Shown here piece after piece: positions 5,865 to 13,475 of a DNA stretch of 19,932 nucleotides. The stretch's first letter is position 1, and each line of letters starts with the position of its first letter. The notes under the pieces were generated by a model that ran no database searches, was not told the DNA's origin, and saw nothing but the letters and a program-made list of their open reading frames with translations. This stretch comes from Treponema sp. UBA1233 (GTDB lineage Bacteria; Spirochaetota; Spirochaetia; Treponematales; Treponemataceae), in assembly GCA_002309305.1 (NCBI GenBank), contig DBWR01000076.1, forward strand, positions 715-20,646. The letters run 5' to 3'. A program made the position numbers and the translations under genes.

Positions 5865-7832
5865 ATGCCCAAGATATATTATTTTGATTACTGTGCCATT
5901 ATCCTCCAGATGTTCATCATCCTTGCTGTGCTGTACCGTCACATGATAAGCGGACGCTCCAGCAGGACATTCTTGCTCCTTACATTCATACTTTTCCTGA
6001 CTACAGCCTTTGATCTTGGAATGGAAATCGCTTCTGCCGAAACGAACAGGACTCCGGCAGTTTTGTTCTGGACAAATTTTTTGACTTACGGTTATCTTGT
6101 CATACACAGTTCAATCAATTTCACATACATACTGTTGATTTTTTCACTCACACGCACGAAATTCAGGTTGAGGAAATTTGTGGTACAGGCTTTTCTTGTC
6201 ACACCGCTTCTTTTCCTTGTAGCCTTTATTCTGACAAATCCAATTCATCATTTAGTCTTTACCGTTACCAAAGAGTACGGTTACCTCCGTGGCAACTGGA
6301 TTTCGGTTTTGTATTTTGTTTCGGCTCTGTATGCTCTGGCTGGAATGATTTATCTGTTCTTCTGCCGCTTTATTGAACGTTCCAGATGGATCGGCCTTTT
6401 TGCCATGTATCCGGTTGGATGGGTGACGACAATACTTCAGTTCATGTTTCCCCAGTATCTGGTTGAAATGTTCGGAGAAACAATGATGCTCCTCGCGCTT
6501 TTCATCATGGTTGTCAGGCCGGAGGAAATGATTGATCCACAGCTTGGTGTTTTGAACTGGAATGCATATGAGACGGAGATAAAGAAAATCCATGCCACAA
6601 GACAGCCGGTTCAAATTGCCGTAGTGCGTTTTATGAACTGCTATGAGGTGCGGTCTTCGATGGGGGAGAACCAGTACATTGCTTACCTGAAAAAAATCAT
6701 TGCCCACATTAATTCTGTATGCCGTTCTACGGGGCAGAAGTACGACCTTTACTATGAGCAGTCCGGTTGCTTATACCTAATCTTCCCGAACATGGAATTC
6801 AACCAGGTGGAAGCGGTTCCTCCTGCAATAAAGGATTTCTTTATGCGTGCAAAAGATTTGATGGAATACGGGATCCGCTTTATTCCCAAGGTATGCACGA
6901 TAAACTATCCCAAGGATATAGAAGACTTCAAGAGCCTGATTCATTTCGGAAGGACATTCCAGACCCTGATGATGCCGGATGACATTTATTCAACTGCCGC
7001 CGACATTGTAAAGACAAAGAATTTCCAGATAGCGAACGACATGGACAACATACTCTCCAGGGCAATAAAGAACAACGCCCTGGAAGTGTATTACCAGCCA
7101 ATTTATTCGGTAAAGGAAAAACGCTTTATTTCCGCCGAGGCATTGATCCGGCTCAAGGACCCTGAATACGGTTTTGTGTCTCCTGCGATTTTCATTCCCG
7201 CCGCAGAAAAAAACGGAATGATTTTACCCATAGGAGATTTTGTCCTCAGGGAAGTGTTCAAATTCATTGCGACGGAAGATTTGGATTCGATGGGGCTTTC
7301 TTACATTGAGATTAACCTGTCCGTATCACAGTGCATTCAGCGCAACCTTCCCGAAACAATCTTTAAGCTGCAGGAAGAATTCAAGATCAAGCCTGATAAA
7401 GTGAATTTTGAGATTACCGAAACAGTTTATGAAAATTCCAAGGACGTGATGGCAGAAAACCTGAGGCAGCTTTCTGTTGCGGGCTATACCATTTCGCTTG
7501 ATGATTACGGAACCGGATATTCAAACATGCAGAGGGTGCTCAAGATTCCTCTGAGGATAATAAAAATTGACAAGAGCCTGGTTGACTACATGAACAGCGG
7601 AAAGGGAAAGTCTGTCGTAAAGAATACCATCCGCATGATGCAGGACATAGGCCTTGAGCTTGTGGTGGAGGGTGTTGAGACAAAGGAGATTCTTGACAGC
7701 CTGATTCAGATGAACGCAGATTACATTCAGGGATTCTATTTCTCCAAGCCGCTTCCCAAAAAGGAATTCCTTGAATACATCAACATCTGCCACCACTTCA
7801 GTGCACTTCCTTCAAGCGGTGACGGTGAATAA
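5865..7832 (+). CDS. 7TM / degenerate GGDEF / EAL cyclic-di-GMP phosphodiesterase
   Basis: A 655-residue membrane enzyme predicted to break down cyclic di-GMP. Residues 10 to about 217 hold around seven hydrophobic segments, similar to the N-terminal 7TM sensor of some bacterial signalling proteins. Residues about 224-390 look like a GGDEF fold without the GGDEF motif, so cyclase activity is not expected. Residues about 395-640 are an EAL domain with the catalytic set present: Glu425 of EAL, Asn484, Glu516, Asp546-Asp547 in LDDYGTGYSN, Lys567, Glu602/Glu605 in VEGVET and Gln622 in IQGFYF. It should therefore be an active phosphodiesterase driven by a membrane signal. The ribosome site is weak (GAAG just before ATG). 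It stands alone, divergent from tRNA-Lys, and converges on the SH3 gene. In spirochaetes cyclic di-GMP affects motility and surface change. Confidence 0.9.
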   Translation: MPKIYYFDYCAIILQMFIILAVLYRHMISGRSSRTFLLLTFILFLTTAFDLGMEIASAETNRTPAVLFWTNFLTYGYLVIHSSINFTYILLIFSLTRTKFRLRKFVVQAFLVTPLLFLVAFILTNPIHHLVFTVTKEYGYLRGNWISVLYFVSALYALAGMIYLFFCRFIERSRWIGLFAMYPVGWVTTILQFMFPQYLVEMFGETMMLLALFIMVVRPEEMIDPQLGVLNWNAYETEIKKIHATRQPVQIAVVRFMNCYEVRSSMGENQYIAYLKKIIAHINSVCRSTGQKYDLYYEQSGCLYLIFPNMEFNQVEAVPPAIKDFFMRAKDLMEYGIRFIPKVCTINYPKDIEDFKSLIHFGRTFQTLMMPDDIYSTAADIVKTKNFQIANDMDNILSRAIKNNALEVYYQPIYSVKEKRFISAEALIRLKDPEYGFVSPAIFIPAAEKNGMILPIGDFVLREVFKFIATEDLDSMGLSYIEINLSVSQCIQRNLPETIFKLQEEFKIKPDKVNFEITETVYENSKDVMAENLRQLSVAGYTISLDDYGTGYSNMQRVLKIPLRIIKIDKSLVDYMNSGKGKSVVKNTIRMMQDIGLELVVEGVETKEILDSLIQMNADYIQGFYFSKPLPKKEFLEYINICHHFSALPSSGDGE

Positions 7833-7875
7833 GGTGGTTTAGTGTTTTTTTATTCCTGGATCCTCAGGGAAATGC

Positions 7876-9291
7876 TTAATCCTCCCATTCTTTATAGGTT
7901 GAGCCCTCTTGAATCATGTTGTAATTATGACAGTCATCTTTTGAAACTTGAATGTATGGATATTCGGGGCAGCGTTTAATTGAAATGATATCATCATGCA
8001 TCATGTCATAAATAATAGAATTGTAATAAGCACAGATATATAATTCTGATCTTTCATCATCATCCATAAAATAGCTGCCATATGTGTATTCCTCCAGGAA
8101 ATCTGGGGCAGTAATAATCTGCAAAAATTTTACCAGACATCCATCCACTATGGTGTAATAGAAAACTTCGTAATGATAAATGGCTTTATTGTCATAGCTT
8201 ATTTTAAGCATTTGAATCAATGGTCCTGGAAGATCGGCTCCTTCTGGTTCATAAGACTGTATTTCTATCTTTTCACTGCTGTATGGGTACATAGGAAAGT
8301 CACTTGAATAATCCGAAGGAATTGTTGCATTGTAGGTTTCGCCGTTTAAAGGACTTGTGTAGGTTAGTAAAGTTTTTTTCTTGTTCAATTTTACTGTATC
8401 ATCCGTATAAACGCTGTTAGACTGATTTAATTCACTGCCGAAATGTGAAGAACTTTTTGCTGGGTGTATTTGCCGCATTTCCTGAACCTTGTCCCAGAAA
8501 ATGTCAAAACCAATGGAATTGTAAGGCTTGTTGGGAATGACTCCCGCTTGAATCAGCTTTAATTTTTCCAATCCAAGCTCAATTTCATATTCATAATATT
8601 GTTCTCGGTTTCCAAAATACTTGTCGATACCTCTTTTTCTGAGGTCATACATTCTGTAAGAGCAACGGTCAAAATAACTCGTGCCGTCGATTACATCATG
8701 CAGATGAGGAGAACCAAATGGAATCCCGTCGTACTCATCATAGTAATAATCATCATCGTCAGCTAAAGAGAAAAATTGGTGGGAACTCATGTCTTTAAGA
8801 TAGCCTCCAAAAACCCATCCAAATTCCGGGTCGTCACCGGACCAGAGGTATTGTGGCAGTAGAATTTCCACCCATGCACTTTTAATGCCGTCGATTTTTT
8901 CTTCTGCTCCAAGACTGCAGACGATTACATTGCAATCATTTGGAAGGACACAAATACGGCGTGCTCTGAGCGATGGTTCACTCCTTATTCTAAGACCGTC
9001 TTTGGAATCTACGGACATAACGTTTACCAAATTCATGCCATATCCATAAAAGCGTTCAAGTTCCTTTGGGATTGTCGGGATGCGTTTTCGGTACATGTCT
9101 TCCCTTGTTATTTTTGTCAGTTCATAGACAGTGTTGGCATATGAATAGCTATAGATTATGGAGTCATCCGATAGAAGGTCTGCCGCTTCATCGTGTAAAA
9201 TTGTAAAGGTTCCCTTTTTGTCTGCGAATATGACGCTTGCAGAGAGCAACATAAAAATCAGGGAAATGAATGTCTTTTCTCTTTTTTCCAT
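7876..9291 (-). CDS. Exported SH3-domain protein of unknown function
   Basis: A 471-residue protein that I do not recognise beyond its domains. Residues 1-23 are a signal peptide (MEKREK, hydrophobic run, IFA before Asp24). Residues about 92-166 form a bacterial SH3 domain (DGLRIRSEPSLRARRI, then GWVFGGYL), a fold that often binds cell-wall or peptide ligands. An Asp/Tyr-rich stretch (DDDDYYYDEYD) follows, then about 280 residues with no motif I can name. No lipobox is seen. The start is supported by AGGAG about 9 nt before ATG. The gene is clearly richer in A+T than its neighbours (one 60-bp line near 7981 has 15 G+C), which may mean transfer or a fast-evolving lineage gene. It lies head-to-tail behind fhs on the same strand, 79 bp apart. 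Confidence 0.75.
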   Translation of the reverse strand: MEKREKTFISLIFMLLSASVIFADKKGTFTILHDEAADLLSDDSIIYSYSYANTVYELTKITREDMYRKRIPTIPKELERFYGYGMNLVNVMSVDSKDGLRIRSEPSLRARRICVLPNDCNVIVCSLGAEEKIDGIKSAWVEILLPQYLWSGDDPEFGWVFGGYLKDMSSHQFFSLADDDDYYYDEYDGIPFGSPHLHDVIDGTSYFDRCSYRMYDLRKRGIDKYFGNREQYYEYEIELGLEKLKLIQAGVIPNKPYNSIGFDIFWDKVQEMRQIHPAKSSSHFGSELNQSNSVYTDDTVKLNKKKTLLTYTSPLNGETYNATIPSDYSSDFPMYPYSSEKIEIQSYEPEGADLPGPLIQMLKISYDNKAIYHYEVFYYTIVDGCLVKFLQIITAPDFLEEYTYGSYFMDDDERSELYICAYYNSIIYDMMHDDIISIKRCPEYPYIQVSKDDCHNYNMIQEGSTYKEWED

Positions 9292-9317
9292 AACTTTTTC
9301 TCCTGTAAACTTTTTTT

Positions 9318-9344
9318 ATTGTACGGAGGGGATTTGTGATTCAA
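9318..9344 (-). promoter_or_regulatory. Candidate promoter of the SH3-domain gene
   Basis: On the minus strand TTGAAT (9344-9339), a short 15-nt spacer and TACAAT (9323-9318). The -35 lies in the loop of the inverted repeat at 9324-9362. Confidence 0.35.
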
Positions 9345-9362
9345 TGTCACTTTTCCCCTTCG
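9324..9362. repeat. Large interrupted inverted repeat between fhs and the SH3 gene
   Basis: CGGAGGGGA (9324-9332) pairs with TCCCCTTCG (9354-9362), then a symmetrical TTT/TTT bulge, then GTGA (9336-9339) with TCAC (9347-9350) around a 7-nt loop. No U-run follows in the fhs direction, so it is a poor intrinsic terminator. It may stabilise the fhs 3' end or act as an operator over the next promoter. Confidence 0.5.
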
Positions 9363-9370
9363 TCATGTCA

Positions 9371-11053
9371 TCAGAACAGGCCAGAGATGATGCCGTTGTC
9401 GTCCACGTCTATGTTCAGTGCGGATGGTGCTTTGGGAAGGCCCGGCATGTCCACTATGTCTCCAGCAAATGCCACCATGAATCCCGCTCCGCTGTAGAGC
9501 TGAACGTCACGAATCGGGAATGTGTATCCTGGTTTGGGTGCTCCTAGCATGCCCTTGTCGTGGCTTATGGAATTCTGGGTTTTTGCCATGCAAACCGGAA
9601 GATTCTTGTATCCTGCTTCCTCGTACTGTTTTATCTTCTTCTTTGCCTTTTCTTCGATTTCTACTGAACCTGCCCTGTAGATTTTCTTTGCCAGAGTTGT
9701 GATCTTTTCTTCAAATCCAGCCTCAATGGGGTAGAGCGGCTTGAACTCTGACTTTTGCTCACATGCATCAACTGCGGCCTGTGCAAGATCCTTTGCTCCT
9801 TCTCCACCTTTTCCCCAGCCTTCGCACAGGACGGCTTTTCCACCTGCGGCTTCGGTAAGCTTTTTAAGGAGTGCTATTTCCTGGTCCGTATCGCTTATGA
9901 ATTTGTTGATTGCGACTATGACGGGTAATCCAAATTTCTTCATGTTTTCAAGGTGAACCTTAAGGTTGCTGAATCCTTCCTCAAGGGCGGCAAGGTTTTC
10001 TTTTGAAAGGTCTGCCTTTGCCACTCCACCGTGCATCTTGAGTGCCCTGATTGTTGCAACTATTACCGCTGCATCCGGTGCGATTCCGTTGAGCCTGCAC
10101 TTTATGTCAAGGAATTTCTCTGCTCCAAGGTCTGCGGCAAATCCTGCTTCGGTAACAACGTATTCTCCGCTTGCAAGGGCACATAGGGTTGCGTTTATGG
10201 AATTGCATCCGTGGGCTATGTTTGCAAATGGACCTCCGTGGATGAATGCCGGTGTATGCTCCAGGGTTTGCACAAGGTTGGGGCGGATTGCATCCTTTAG
10301 AAGGGCTGCTATTGCTCCCGTGCATTTGAGCTGTCCAAAGGTGACGTCGGTTTTTGAATATGTCTGGCCGATTATGATTCTTGAAATGCGTTCCTTGAGC
10401 TCTGAGATTGTCTTTGAAAGGCATACGATTGCCATGATTTCTGAGGCAACTGAAATCTGAAAGTGGGATTCGCGTGGAACTCCGTCTATGCGGCTTCCAA
10501 GGCCTACGATTACGTTCCTGAGTGCGCGGTCGTTAAGGTCTACGCAGCGTTTCCATGAGATTGTGCGTGGGTCAATGCCAAGTTCGTTTCCCTGCTGGAT
10601 GTGGTTGTCGATCAGGGCTGCGATAAGGTTGTTGGCGGCTGTAATTGCGTGGATGTCTCCGGTAAAATGGAGGTTTATGTCTTCCATCGGTACAACCTGG
10701 GCATATCCGCCTCCACAGGCACCTCCCTTTACTCCAAAGCATGGTCCCAGTGACGGTTCCCTGAGTGCGATTACGGCTTTTTTGCCTATTTTGTTAAGAC
10801 CGTCGCCAAGCGCTATGGTTACGGTGGATTTACCTTCTCCTGCGGCTGTGGGTGTCATGGCCGTTACGAGGATTAGCTTTCCGCGTCCGTTTTTGTCGGA
10901 GGCCTTTTTGACTAGTTCATTCAATTTGTCAAATGAGACCTTTGCCTTGTATTTTCCATATAAATCGAGGTCCTTGCCTTCAAGTCCGATTTTTTTAGCT
11001 ACTTCCGTTACCTCAAACAGTTCTGCTTTCTGAGCAATTTCAATATCCGTCAT
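9371..11053 (-). CDS. fhs: Formate-tetrahydrofolate ligase
   Basis: ATP-dependent synthesis of 10-formyl-tetrahydrofolate from formate, feeding purines and formyl-Met, and a step of the methyl branch in acetogens. The 560 residues match the family (about 556) end to end. The P-loop TPTAAGEGKST spans 67-77, followed by REPSLGPCFGVKGGACGGG and FTGDIHAITAANNL. The start has AGAGGTG about 4 nt upstream. The gene is monocistronic as far as seen, with a promoter directly upstream and a divergent chemoreceptor gene. Whether it works in assimilation or in acetogenesis cannot be told here; no other Wood-Ljungdahl gene is in the window, and the nearby HdrB-like protein is only suggestive. I saw no tetrahydrofolate-riboswitch pattern upstream; the leader is too short. 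Confidence 0.97.
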   Translation of the reverse strand: MTDIEIAQKAELFEVTEVAKKIGLEGKDLDLYGKYKAKVSFDKLNELVKKASDKNGRGKLILVTAMTPTAAGEGKSTVTIALGDGLNKIGKKAVIALREPSLGPCFGVKGGACGGGYAQVVPMEDINLHFTGDIHAITAANNLIAALIDNHIQQGNELGIDPRTISWKRCVDLNDRALRNVIVGLGSRIDGVPRESHFQISVASEIMAIVCLSKTISELKERISRIIIGQTYSKTDVTFGQLKCTGAIAALLKDAIRPNLVQTLEHTPAFIHGGPFANIAHGCNSINATLCALASGEYVVTEAGFAADLGAEKFLDIKCRLNGIAPDAAVIVATIRALKMHGGVAKADLSKENLAALEEGFSNLKVHLENMKKFGLPVIVAINKFISDTDQEIALLKKLTEAAGGKAVLCEGWGKGGEGAKDLAQAAVDACEQKSEFKPLYPIEAGFEEKITTLAKKIYRAGSVEIEEKAKKKIKQYEEAGYKNLPVCMAKTQNSISHDKGMLGAPKPGYTFPIRDVQLYSGAGFMVAFAGDIVDMPGLPKAPSALNIDVDDNGIISGLF

Positions 11054-11071
11054 TTTACACCTCTGGCTAAT

Positions 11072-11101
11072 ATTGTACTATAACTTTTGTGTATTCATCA
11101 A
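11072..11101 (-). promoter_or_regulatory. Promoter of fhs
   Basis: On the minus strand TTGATG (11101-11096), 18-nt spacer, TACAAT (11077-11072). The predicted start is about 10-12 nt before the fhs start codon, so the leader is very short but still holds the AGAGGTG site. Confidence 0.5.
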
Positions 11102-11136
11102 GAATCCATGAGAAAAAGTCCCCCAAAAAGTACAAT

Positions 11137-11169
11137 ATGACAAAAAAAGGGCAATTTAATGACAAAAAA
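11137..11169. repeat. Pair of 11-bp direct repeats between divergent promoters
   Basis: ATGACAAAAAA occurs at 11137-11147 and at 11159-11169, with starts 22 bp apart (about two helical turns). They lie between the fhs and chemoreceptor promoters, so a tandem-binding regulator is possible. The A-runs also fit an intrinsically bent upstream element. Confidence 0.4.
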
Positions 11170-11175
11170 TAATCC

Positions 11176-11204
11176 TTTACTAATTGGAATTCAAGCCGTA
11201 TAAT
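11176..11204 (+). promoter_or_regulatory. Promoter of the chemoreceptor gene
   Basis: TTTACT (11176-11181), 17-nt spacer, perfect TATAAT (11199-11204). The bases GCCGTATA at the -10 also resemble a sigma-28 -10 (GCCGATAA), but the matching TAAA -35 is lacking, so the housekeeping reading is preferred. The leader would be about 60 nt. Confidence 0.55.
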
Positions 11205-11214
11205 AGATATTAGG

Positions 11215-11246
11215 GATAATTTTTTTTGTAAGGTTTAAAAATTATC
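11215..11246 (+). other. 10-bp hairpin in the chemoreceptor mRNA leader
   Basis: GATAATTTTT (11215-11224) and AAAAATTATC (11237-11246) are perfect inverted copies around a 12-nt loop. The structure starts right at the predicted 5' end and leaves the GAGGAG ribosome site (11258-11263) free. It may act as a 5' stabiliser. Confidence 0.45.
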
Positions 11247-11272
11247 AAAAAAAACCTGAGGAGTATTTAAAT

Positions 11273-13375
11273 ATGGCACAAAAAAGATCCAGATTGGTAA
11301 CAAAGCTGCTGGTCGTCGTACTGGCCATCATTGTGGTGATGACTCTCGTCCAGTCCTTTGTAATCATCCAGAGTGTAAGGAAAACTACCGGAACGAGCTA
11401 TGAGGAAGAGTGCAAGGCATTGACCAATGTTTATGTGGACCTTCTTTCCAGCAAGATTCAGGAATACAAGAACCTGCTTCAGGTGTATACCAATGCTGAC
11501 ATCGTAAAGACGGGGGATCCCAAGGCTATAGTTGACTGGCTTCAGTCCCATGCGGAAATCAGGAGCAATGAATTTGACTATGTTGCCTTTGTAGACCTTG
11601 AGGGAAATTTCGACTCTGACATCATGACACATACCACGGTCCCGGATCGTTCATATTATATTGACATCATTAAAAACGGCATGGATGAAACGATGGATAA
11701 TCCTGTAGCATCAAAGGTCTCTGGAAAATTCGTCGTCCACATCTGTAAGGCGGCAAAAGTTAACGGCCGCACCATAGGATTCTTTACTGGTATCGTTACC
11801 CTGGAAAAACTGGAAAACATCATCAAGGGCATCAAGATTGGAAAATCAGGATACGCAACCCTCATGTCAGGTGAACATAGCGTCATAGCCACTTCTGATG
11901 ATTCAACTGCCAAGCAGGAAACTACTGATGCGGTAAATGAATCCATTGCAGGTGGAACCATGGTGGAAGCTGTAATGAAGGCAGTCGCCACAGGTGAAAT
12001 TGGAGGAGTCTGGGACCGCACTTCTGAAGGCAAGCGCTGCTATCTGACGTTTAAGACAATTGCGGGAACACCAAGCTGGCTCTTTATGTTCTCAATCGAA
12101 GAAGATCAGGTTTATGCGGCTTCAAACACTGTGGTCAAACTTATGGTCATTGTCGCAAGCGTCTATATCATCGTCATGCTTTTTGTAATCGGATTCCTGG
12201 TAACAGCATCCCTCAAGCCTCTTGAAATCGTAAGGAACACAATCGGCGGCATCGCACACGGAGACGCGGACTTGACACAGCGCATCGTGCTCCGCCATGC
12301 AAACAAGAACGAAATCGGAGATGTTGTGGACGGATTCAACCAGTTCTCGGACAAGCTCCAGCAGATAATCAAGAGCCTCAAGGATTCAAAGATTGAGCTT
12401 GTAAATGCAGGACGTGCCCTGAACGAAAGTACGGAAGAAACCGAATCTTCAATCACACAGATTATCTCAACAATCGAGACAATGGCAGGCAATATCGGAA
12501 ACCAGTCCCAGTCTGTAAGTCAGACGGCCGGTGCGGTAAACGAAATTGCATCCAACATAGAATCCCTCAACCACATGATTGCGGCTCAGGCTACATCTGT
12601 AACCCAGGCTTCAGCGGCTGTAGAGGAGATGATAGGAAACATCAATTCTGTTGATGCTTCAGTTTCAAAGATGGCAGGTGCGTTCGAGGACCTGGAGAAA
12701 AAGGCTATTACTGGTGTTCAGAAGCAGGATGACGTTAACCAGCTCATTAAGACAGTTGAAGCAGAATCCCAGACTCTGCAGGAAGCAAACGCGGTTATCT
12801 CAAGCATTGCAGAACAGACCAACCTTTTGGCCATGAATGCGGCTATTGAGGCTGCCCATGCGGGTGAGGCAGGAAAAGGCTTCTCCGTTGTTGCCGACGA
12901 AATCCGTAAGCTTTCAGAGACTTCTTCACAGCAGTCAAAGACCATCGGTGAACAGCTGCAAAAGATTTCTTCAACCATTCAGGGAATCGTTCAGGCTTCT
13001 CTCCAGGCAGGAAAGGCGTTTGAGGATGTTTCTTTCGGAATCAACGGCACCAACTCCCTTGTTCAGGAAATCAAGAATGCCATGATAGAGCAGGGTGAAG
13101 GATCAAAGCAGATATCTCTTGCCCTCAACAACATGAACGACAGTACTTCAGAAGTCCGCACGGCTTCAATGGAAATGTCAGAAGGAAACAAGGCAATCCT
13201 CCAGGAAATCAAGCTCCTGCAGGATACAACCATCAACATGAAGCAGGGAATGGAAGAAATGGGTGTCGGCGCAAAGAAAATCAACGAAACCGGTGCATCT
13301 CTTTCTGTCCTCTCTGAAAAGGTTGAAAGTTCCATCCTGAAGATCGGGCAGCAGATAGACCAGTTCAAGGTCTGA
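11273..13375 (+). CDS. Methyl-accepting chemotaxis protein
   Basis: A 700-residue transmembrane chemoreceptor that controls CheA and so flagellar switching. After a basic start (KRSR) there is TM1 at about 11-33, an extracytoplasmic double-Cache-like sensor at about 38-283, TM2 at about 286-312, HAMP at about 313-368, and a signalling coiled coil to the end. The hairpin tip is at about 512-548 (EQTNLLAMNAAIEAAHAGEA, then GKGFSVVADEIRKL). The sensor has DRSYYIDIIKNG and a PVASKVSGKFVVHI strand as in Cache domains, but I cannot name the ligand; the Trp of the amino-acid-binding dCache motif is not seen. No CheR-tethering pentapeptide is at the C-terminus. The start has GAGGAG 9 nt before ATG. 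The gene has its own promoter and a strong terminator, so it is monocistronic. Confidence 0.96.
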   Translation: MAQKRSRLVTKLLVVVLAIIVVMTLVQSFVIIQSVRKTTGTSYEEECKALTNVYVDLLSSKIQEYKNLLQVYTNADIVKTGDPKAIVDWLQSHAEIRSNEFDYVAFVDLEGNFDSDIMTHTTVPDRSYYIDIIKNGMDETMDNPVASKVSGKFVVHICKAAKVNGRTIGFFTGIVTLEKLENIIKGIKIGKSGYATLMSGEHSVIATSDDSTAKQETTDAVNESIAGGTMVEAVMKAVATGEIGGVWDRTSEGKRCYLTFKTIAGTPSWLFMFSIEEDQVYAASNTVVKLMVIVASVYIIVMLFVIGFLVTASLKPLEIVRNTIGGIAHGDADLTQRIVLRHANKNEIGDVVDGFNQFSDKLQQIIKSLKDSKIELVNAGRALNESTEETESSITQIISTIETMAGNIGNQSQSVSQTAGAVNEIASNIESLNHMIAAQATSVTQASAAVEEMIGNINSVDASVSKMAGAFEDLEKKAITGVQKQDDVNQLIKTVEAESQTLQEANAVISSIAEQTNLLAMNAAIEAAHAGEAGKGFSVVADEIRKLSETSSQQSKTIGEQLQKISSTIQGIVQASLQAGKAFEDVSFGINGTNSLVQEIKNAMIEQGEGSKQISLALNNMNDSTSEVRTASMEMSEGNKAILQEIKLLQDTTINMKQGMEEMGVGAKKINETGASLSVLSEKVESSILKIGQQIDQFKV

Positions 13376-13398
13376 TGAACTGTTTTTAAGCACTTTAC

Positions 13399-13438
13399 GG
13401 CGGAAGGTAAAAAAAATTTGCCTTTCGCCTTTTTTTTT
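13399..13438 (+). terminator. Intrinsic terminator of the chemoreceptor gene
   Basis: GGCGGAAGGTAAA (13399-13411) pairs with TTTGCCTTTCGCC (13417-13429) over 13 bp with two G-U pairs and a 5-nt A loop, followed by nine T. This is a textbook terminator 23 nt after the stop codon. Confidence 0.95.
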
Positions 13439-13446
13439 GTTAAATT
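13418..13446 (+). promoter_or_regulatory. Possible htpG promoter inside the terminator
   Basis: TTGCCT (13418-13423), 17-nt spacer, TAAATT (13441-13446), each 4 of 6 to consensus. It is the only fit in the short gap before htpG, and its -35 lies in the 3' arm of the upstream terminator. No CIRCE element is seen. Confidence 0.3.
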
Positions 13447-13475
13447 ATCTAAAAATCACTTTAAGAAGGTCATTC

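Noticed and set aside
7833..7875. Terminator between the converging EAL and SH3 genes
   Set aside because: Only a 4-bp CCTG/CAGG stem with no following U-run on either strand.
9966..10460. 164-codon ORF antisense to fhs
   Set aside because: The opposite frame of a highly conserved gene; no ribosome site or domain.
13437..13475. 13-codon extension of htpG
   Set aside because: It begins in the terminator U-run; the ribosome site and the family N-terminus fit ATG 13476.
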